A DNA stretch of 17,618 nt from Candidatus Pelagibacter sp. (GTDB taxonomy: Bacteria > Pseudomonadota > Alphaproteobacteria > Pelagibacterales > Pelagibacteraceae), in assembly GCA_028221385.1 (NCBI GenBank), contig JAOIRP010000009.1:1-17618 (forward strand), written 5' to 3'. The notes beneath the pieces were generated by a model that saw only the letters and a program-made list of their open reading frames with translations, was not told the DNA's origin and made no database searches. Below, piece by piece: positions 13,524 through 17,618 of the stretch. Position numbers and translations under genes: made by a program. Position 1 is the stretch's first letter, and the number at the start of each line of letters is the position of its first letter.

Positions 13524-14810
13524 TTATTTTCTCCTAATTCTTTTTTCTACTGATTTAGCATGCCCTGCTAAACCTTCATAGTTTGCAAGTGTTATAACTG
13601 ATGGACCAAGCGATTCAATCCCTTTTTTTGTTAAGTTTATATATGAAATTCTTTTATAAAATTCATTAACACTAATACCACTTGAATACCTCGCAGATGA
13701 ATTAGTGGGTAAAATATGATTAGATCCAACATTATAATCTGTCATAGCCATCACTGCATATCTTCCTAAACAAATTGAGCCTGCATTTATAATCTTGTTA
13801 ACTATCTTTTTATAATTTTTTATATTTAACTCCAAATGTTCAGGTGCAATTTTATTTATAACATCAATAATTTTTTGATCAGATGTCACATGCATTAAAA
13901 TTCCATTATTTAAAATACTATTTTTTGCAATTTTGATTCTTGGCAAGTCTTTTAATTGTTTTTTAATTTCTATTTGTACTTTTAGTAAAAGTTTTTTATC
14001 TTTAGAAATTAAAATACATTGAGCAAGGTTATCATGTTCTGCTTGTCCAATTAGATCACTAGCAACCCATTCTGGGCTTGAATATTTATCACAAACGATT
14101 GTAACCTCTGAAGGTCCTGCTATCATTCCTTCAACTCCAACATCTCCAAAAACTTCTTTTTTTGCTGCTGCTACGTAAGCATTTCCTGGTCCTACTATCT
14201 TATCAACTTTTTTTATTTTTTTTGTTCCATAGGCAACTGCAGCAATTGCAGATGGTCCCCCAATTGAATAAATTTCTTTAATCTTACATTTTCTTGCTGC
14301 GTACAATACGGCTGGATTTTGTTTGCCTCTTTTACTTGGATTAATCATCACTATCCTTTTTACACCCGCCACGAGAGCAGGAATTGTATTCATCAATACA
14401 CTTGAGGGATATGAGGCGTTTGAGCCTGGAACATAAACTGCAACTGATTCAATTGGTATATATTTATATTCCAGTTTATTTTTAAAACTATCAATATAAG
14501 AAATATTTTTAAATTGCTGCAATGAGTGAAATTTATATATTCTTTTGTATGCAAGATCGATTGCTTTCTTAACCTTTTTGTCTAAACCTTTGATTAATTT
14601 ATTTATTTGTTTAGGATTTGGTTTTATAGTTTTATTGTTATTAAATTTTTTTTCGTATTTAATAACTGCTTTATCTCCATTTTTTTTTACATCATTTAAA
14701 ATCTTTACAACAGAAACTGTTTCTATTTGAACTTTGTTTTTTCTTTTGCTAAGTAATTTATCTAATATAAAGTCAAATCTTTTATTTTTACTATTTAGAA
14801 TCTTAATCAT
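13524..14810 (-). CDS. hisD: Histidinol dehydrogenase
   Basis: A 428-residue zinc enzyme that oxidises L-histidinol in two NAD-dependent steps to histidine, the end of the pathway. Conserved parts include [36 protein letters not shown], the zinc/substrate site GQAEHD (Gln256 and His259), the catalytic IAPEHLEL (Glu-His), [14 protein letters not shown], and the C-terminal [12 protein letters not shown]. Length is normal. It is separate from the hisS-hisZ-hisG group, but the murA-DUF2948-hisD-infA order is known in alphaproteobacteria. The start overlaps the upstream stop in TAATG, and the infA ribosome site lies in its last codons. Confidence 0.97.
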   Translation of the reverse strand: MIKILNSKNKRFDFILDKLLSKRKNKVQIETVSVVKILNDVKKNGDKAVIKYEKKFNNNKTIKPNPKQINKLIKGLDKKVKKAIDLAYKRIYKFHSLQQFKNISYIDSFKNKLEYKYIPIESVAVYVPGSNASYPSSVLMNTIPALVAGVKRIVMINPSKRGKQNPAVLYAARKCKIKEIYSIGGPSAIAAVAYGTKKIKKVDKIVGPGNAYVAAAKKEVFGDVGVEGMIAGPSEVTIVCDKYSSPEWVASDLIGQAEHDNLAQCILISKDKKLLLKVQIEIKKQLKDLPRIKIAKNSILNNGILMHVTSDQKIIDVINKIAPEHLELNIKNYKKIVNKIINAGSICLGRYAVMAMTDYNVGSNHILPTNSSARYSSGISVNEFYKRISYINLTKKGIESLGPSVITLANYEGLAGHAKSVEKRIRRK

Positions 14811-15205
14811 TAAAAAGTTTTATTTTGATCATCTAGAGTTACTTCAATTATTTCAGTAGATAAAGATATATGTGCATTGTTACTAAAAATTAAATTTATC
14901 TCATAGTTATCATTATTTTTAAGATAATCTATTGCTATTAAATCTAGCATGTGAGATTCATCATATTGATTTATATTTTTTGATTTAACATTGTCAACAA
15001 ATTCAAATTTACAAATACTATTAACCTTTTTATCTTTATTTTCTGTTTCAATTTTTGATCTAACTAAAGATAGGAGAAATACTTTATTTTTTTTAAGATA
15101 TTTTATATCTCCTACTTTTAGTTTAGCTCCTGAACAGCAAGCAGAAATAATCTGCAATCCTTCATTATCATTTGCAATAATCTTTGATAAATATTTTTTT
15201 TTCAT
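14810..15205 (-). CDS. DUF2948 family protein of unknown function
   Basis: A 131-residue soluble protein. The start region (LSKIIANDNEGLQIISACCSGAKLKVGDIKYL) and the centre (MLDLIAIDYL, then EINLIFSNNAHISLSTEIIEVTLDD) match what is known of DUF2948 proteins, which alphaproteobacteria encode between murA and hisD. No catalytic motif, signal peptide or membrane segment is visible. It overlaps murA by one base (TAATG) upstream and hisD by one base downstream, so its synthesis is tied to both. The family call relies partly on position; function is unknown. Confidence 0.75.
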   Translation of the reverse strand: MKKKYLSKIIANDNEGLQIISACCSGAKLKVGDIKYLKKNKVFLLSLVRSKIETENKDKKVNSICKFEFVDNVKSKNINQYDESHMLDLIAIDYLKNNDNYEINLIFSNNAHISLSTEIIEVTLDDQNKTF

Positions 15206-16458
15206 TAGTCAATTCTTCTAATTTTGGCTCCAATTTTTTTCATTTTTTTTTCTATATCCTCATATCCTCTATCAAGGTGATAGATTCTATTAATTACAGA
15301 TCTTCCTTTAGACACTAATGCTGCCAATATTAATGAAACAGATGCTCGTAAATCTGTAGCCATAAGCTCTGCCGATTGAAATTTGATGTTACCATTTATT
15401 ATTGCTTTATTACCCTCTGTTGAAATCTTGGCACCCATTCGATTAAGTTCTGCAACATGCATAAATCTATTCTCGAAAATTTCTTCTTTGATTATAGATT
15501 TTTTGTTTGCTTTACATAATAATACCATAATTTGAGCCTGTAAATCTGTGGGAAAACCTGGATAAGGGGCTGTTCTAATATTTACACTTTTTATTTTTTT
15601 ATTACCAATAATATGTATTTCATTTTTTTTACAACTAATTTTTGCACCAATATTCCTTAGAACATTAATTTCTGTTTTTATAATACTTGGAATTATACTT
15701 TTAATTTTTAAATTCCCTTCAGTGACTGCTGCAGCAACCATATATGTGCCTGCTTCAATTCTATCAAACATCACTGTATAATTTGTTTCTCTAACTTCAG
15801 TTACTCCTACAATTTCGATTGATCTCTTTGTAACCCATTTAATGTTACATCCCATTTTTTTTAAAAAATTAACTAAATCTTTTATTTCAGGTTCAATAGC
15901 ACAATTACTTAAATAAGTAGTACCTTTTGCAAAACTTGCAGCAATAATCAAATTTTCTGTAGCACCAACTGAAATTTTGGGAAAACGTATTTTAGCGCCT
16001 ATTAATCCTTTTGGTGCACTAGCAATTACATATCCTTGATCAATTTTATAATTTACTCCTAACTTTGATAATGCTTTTAAATGAATATCTATTGGTCTAA
16101 CCCCTATAGTGCAGCCGCCAGGGCTGCTCACTTTTGCCTTTTTAAATTTTGCTAATAAAGGACCTAGTACAAGTATGCTTCCTCGCATAGTTTTTACTAA
16201 GTTATATGATGCAAAGGTTTTTTTTTGATTTGAATTATCAATAGATATTTTATCTTTTATTCTTTTAATTTTTGACCCTAAAGACTCCAATAAAACTATC
16301 ATTGTCTCAATATCTTTTACTTTTGGTAAGTTTTTTAAATAAATTTTTTTACTAGATAATAAAGTTGCAGCTAAAATCGGTAGAGATGCGTTCTTTGAGC
16401 CTGATATTCTGATTTGTCCCTTGAGCTTTTTTGCCCCAAAGACTTCAAGTTTTTTCAT
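15205..16458 (-). CDS. murA: UDP-N-acetylglucosamine 1-carboxyvinyltransferase
   Basis: A 417-residue EPSP-synthase-fold enzyme for the first committed step of peptidoglycan synthesis, transferring enolpyruvate from PEP to UDP-GlcNAc. Visible residues are Lys22-Asn23 in SGSKNASLPILAA, the catalytic cysteine Cys116 in PGGCTIGVRPIDIHL (fosfomycin-sensitive form), and the aspartate in AAPYPGF-type TAPYPGFPTDLQAQ; the end has TDLRASVSLILAAL and IYHLDRGYEDIE. Its presence indicates that the organism makes a cell wall. The start is two bases after the dcd stop, and the end overlaps the DUF2948 gene by one base. Confidence 0.97.
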   Translation of the reverse strand: MKKLEVFGAKKLKGQIRISGSKNASLPILAATLLSSKKIYLKNLPKVKDIETMIVLLESLGSKIKRIKDKISIDNSNQKKTFASYNLVKTMRGSILVLGPLLAKFKKAKVSSPGGCTIGVRPIDIHLKALSKLGVNYKIDQGYVIASAPKGLIGAKIRFPKISVGATENLIIAASFAKGTTYLSNCAIEPEIKDLVNFLKKMGCNIKWVTKRSIEIVGVTEVRETNYTVMFDRIEAGTYMVAAAVTEGNLKIKSIIPSIIKTEINVLRNIGAKISCKKNEIHIIGNKKIKSVNIRTAPYPGFPTDLQAQIMVLLCKANKKSIIKEEIFENRFMHVAELNRMGAKISTEGNKAIINGNIKFQSAELMATDLRASVSLILAALVSKGRSVINRIYHLDRGYEDIEKKMKKIGAKIRRID

Positions 16459-16460
16459 GA

Positions 16461-17015
16461 TTATATTTTAGGTAAAGTTACTCCTGTTTGACCCATGTAT
16501 TTCCCTTTTCGATCTGCATAAGTTACTTCAGGTGTTTCCTTGCCCTTTAAAAAAATAAATTGTGCTACTCCTTCATTTGCATAAATTTTTGCGGGAAGAG
16601 GTGTAGTATTTGAAAATTCAAGTGTAACATAACCCTCCCAACCTGGCTCTAAAGGAGTGACATTAACTATTATTCCACATCTAGCATATGTTGATTTACC
16701 TAAGCAGATAACCAAAATATCTTTAGGAATTTTAAATTTTTCAACTGTTCTAGCTAATGCAAATGAATTTGGTGGAATAATACATTCAGTACCATTTTTC
16801 GTAACAAAGTTAGTCGATTTAAAATTTTTAGGATCTACTATTTCTGAATTCACATTTGTGAAAATTTTAAATTCCTCAGATACTCTAGCATCATAGCCAT
16901 ATGAGCTTAATCCATAGGAAATTTTACCTTCTCTTACCTGCTTATCTTCAAATGGAGAAATCATGCCCTCTTCTATTGCAAGTTTCCTGATGTTTTTATC
17001 GGAAAGTACTGACAT
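16461..17015 (-). CDS. dcd: dCTP deaminase
   Basis: A 184-residue trimeric enzyme of the dUTPase fold that converts dCTP to dUTP, feeding dTMP synthesis. Hallmarks are [35 protein letters not shown] (Ser108 and Arg112), and [14 protein letters not shown] with catalytic Glu133, then VAQFIFLKG and the C-terminal [13 protein letters not shown]. No diphosphatase partner domain is fused. The ATG overlaps the stop of a 33-codon upstream ORF in TAATG, and murA follows after two bases. Confidence 0.95.
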   Translation of the reverse strand: MSVLSDKNIRKLAIEEGMISPFEDKQVREGKISYGLSSYGYDARVSEEFKIFTNVNSEIVDPKNFKSTNFVTKNGTECIIPPNSFALARTVEKFKIPKDILVICLGKSTYARCGIIVNVTPLEPGWEGYVTLEFSNTTPLPAKIYANEGVAQFIFLKGKETPEVTYADRKGKYMGQTGVTLPKI

Positions 17016-17116
17016 TATTTATTTTTTTGCTTACTTTTTTTTTGAAAAATTTTTCTTTTTTTTAAATTTTTTCTAAGAGCCAAACTTAATTTTTCTTTTT
17101 TTTCTTTGTCAGTCAT
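17015..17116 (-). CDS. Conserved-looking 33-residue basic microprotein
   Basis: A 33-codon ATG-to-TAA frame linked by one-base TAATG overlaps to genes on both sides: its ATG uses the last base of the preceding stop, and its stop supplies the first base of the dcd ATG. The peptide begins [20 protein letters not shown] and ends in a run of Lys and Gln. It resembles the very short Arg/Lys-rich proteins annotated in many alphaproteobacteria (xxLRRNLRRRK pattern), but I cannot name a family. A nucleic-acid contact is a guess from charge. The double coupling is the main argument that it is a real gene. Confidence 0.68.
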   Translation of the reverse strand: MTDKEKKEKLSLALRKNLKKRKIFQKKSKQKNK

Positions 17117-17313
17117 TATTTATCTGGGTTAGTTATAAAATCTAAAGTTATAGGTTTGGATGTGTCTAAAGTTTGCTCTGGTTTACCGCTTTTCTTTGGT
17201 CCCTCCTTTGCTTCTCTTTTCGCTTTTTTTTCAGCAAGTTTTTTCTCTCTCTTGGCTTGCTTTTCCATGAGCTTGTTTCCCTTGGTTGATTTATAATCGT
17301 AATGAATTCCCAT
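17116..17313 (-). CDS. Small Lys/Glu-rich protein of unknown function
   Basis: A 65-residue protein in the chosen reading (ATG at 17313); the frame stays open to another ATG at 17340, which would add MIYILEKIF. The inner start is preferred because MGIHYDYKSTKGNKLMEKQ reads like a conserved soluble N-terminus while the extension is plain AT-rich sequence; neither has a good ribosome site. Residues about 17-45 form a highly charged helix (KREKKLAEKKAKREAKEG), followed by a loose tail TLDTSKPITLDFITNPDK. No domain is recognised. The stop overlaps the start of the 33-residue gene, placing both at the head of the dcd-murA operon. Confidence 0.65.
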   Translation of the reverse strand: MGIHYDYKSTKGNKLMEKQAKREKKLAEKKAKREAKEGPKKSGKPEQTLDTSKPITLDFITNPDK

Positions 17314-17387
17314 AAAAATTTTTTCTAAAATATAAATCATTATACAAAAAAAATTAAGGCAATATTTTGTAAAAATTGATGTTTATA

Positions 17388-17396
17388 ATTATATCA
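17388..17396 (-). promoter_or_regulatory. Candidate extended -10 promoter of the dcd-murA-hisD operon
   Basis: The minus strand carries TGATATAAT, a perfect TATAAT with the upstream TG of an extended -10, about 75 bases before the ATG at 17313. No clear -35 is present, which is usual for extended -10 promoters. It lies in the 17341-17493 gap after the preceding gene's stop, the only sizeable spacer upstream of the operon. Confidence 0.42.
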
Positions 17397-17493
17397 CAAT
17401 AAATATCGATAAGTTAGTTCAGATAAATGGTTGAATTTGTCTTTGATGAAGCTAGATTTATAATTTACTTATTTCTAAGTACTAAACATTCGT

Positions 17494-17618
17494 TTATTTT
17501 TCAATTGAACAAAAAATGATATTTCTTGTTTTTGAGATTAAAATCGACTCAATTATATTCAAATTTTCAAAAACACTCTTTAATTTATCTCGATCTAAAT
17601 TAATGAAAATTACATAAC
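17494..17618 (-). CDS. C-terminus of an unidentified protein (partial)
   Basis: One minus-strand frame is open from the window edge to a TAA at 17496-17494, giving 40 codons that read YVIFINLDRDKL, then VFENLNIIESILI and the end CSIEK. The mix of hydrophobic strand and charged residues looks like protein, and competing frames here are broken by stops or only about 30 codons long. No motif allows a family call. Co-orientation with the downstream operon fits, but the 180-base gap suggests a separate transcript. Confidence 0.45.
   Translation of the reverse strand, partial: YVIFINLDRDKLKSVFENLNIIESILISKTRNIIFCSIEK

Noticed and set aside
17018..17113. The A/T homopolymer tracts upstream of dcd as non-coding spacer
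   Set aside because: They translate into the Lys-rich 33-residue frame that links exactly to both neighbouring genes.
17427..17612. Two short plus-strand frames (30 and 33 codons) at the right edge
   Set aside because: They are antisense to the better minus-strand partial frame, have unconvincing composition and no ribosome sites.
1..17618. CRISPR arrays, insertion sequences, integrase or phage genes, toxin-antitoxin pairs
   Set aside because: No regularly spaced repeats, terminal inverted repeats or such protein families were found; all confident genes are housekeeping.

Overview
The window looks like a chromosomal segment of a streamlined, free-living marine alphaproteobacterium, most likely SAR11 (Pelagibacterales). 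The reasons are the very AT-rich sequence, A/K-rich proteins, spacers that are mostly a few bases or overlaps, and alphaproteobacterial gene orders (ihfB-pyrF-trpFBA-accD-folC facing trxA; murA-DUF2948-hisD-infA; hisS-hisZ-hisG). No mobile element, phage gene, CRISPR array or rRNA was seen.

Bases 1-5829 form a plus-strand operon: the tail of an unidentified gene, then ihfB, pyrF, trpF, trpB, trpA, accD and folC. Every junction from ihfB to folC overlaps. It covers nucleoid architecture, pyrimidine and tryptophan synthesis, fatty-acid initiation and folate. TrpF, TrpB and TrpA are recognisable, but several normally near-invariant motifs are changed, most strikingly in the TrpB active site.

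From 5826 to the end all confident genes are on the minus strand. In transcription order (right to left) they are: the C-terminus of an unknown gene (17618-17494), a probable promoter, two small basic proteins (about 65 and 33 aa), dcd, murA, a DUF2948 gene, hisD, infA, tRNA-Phe, a cold-shock protein, a structured leader or terminator region, tRNA-His, hisS, hisZ, hisG, rmuC, an MGME1-like PD-(D/E)XK nuclease, exonuclease I and trxA. The only plus-strand candidate here is a 43-codon hydrophobic ORF between rmuC and hisG.

Histidine genes recur: tRNA-His, its synthetase, both subunits of the first histidine-biosynthesis enzyme, and hisD nearby. The hisS start codon lies four bases after the encoded CCA of tRNA-His, so synthetase translation and tRNA maturation may be physically linked. 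The rmuC/nuclease/exoI trio sits beside trxA, where many alphaproteobacteria carry addAB, suggesting an alternative DNA-end-processing set. The tRNA-Phe gene has an unusual elbow (A18 and G55).

No gene-free stretch longer than 300 bases exists. The largest gaps are 12741-12920 and 17341-17493, both described below.
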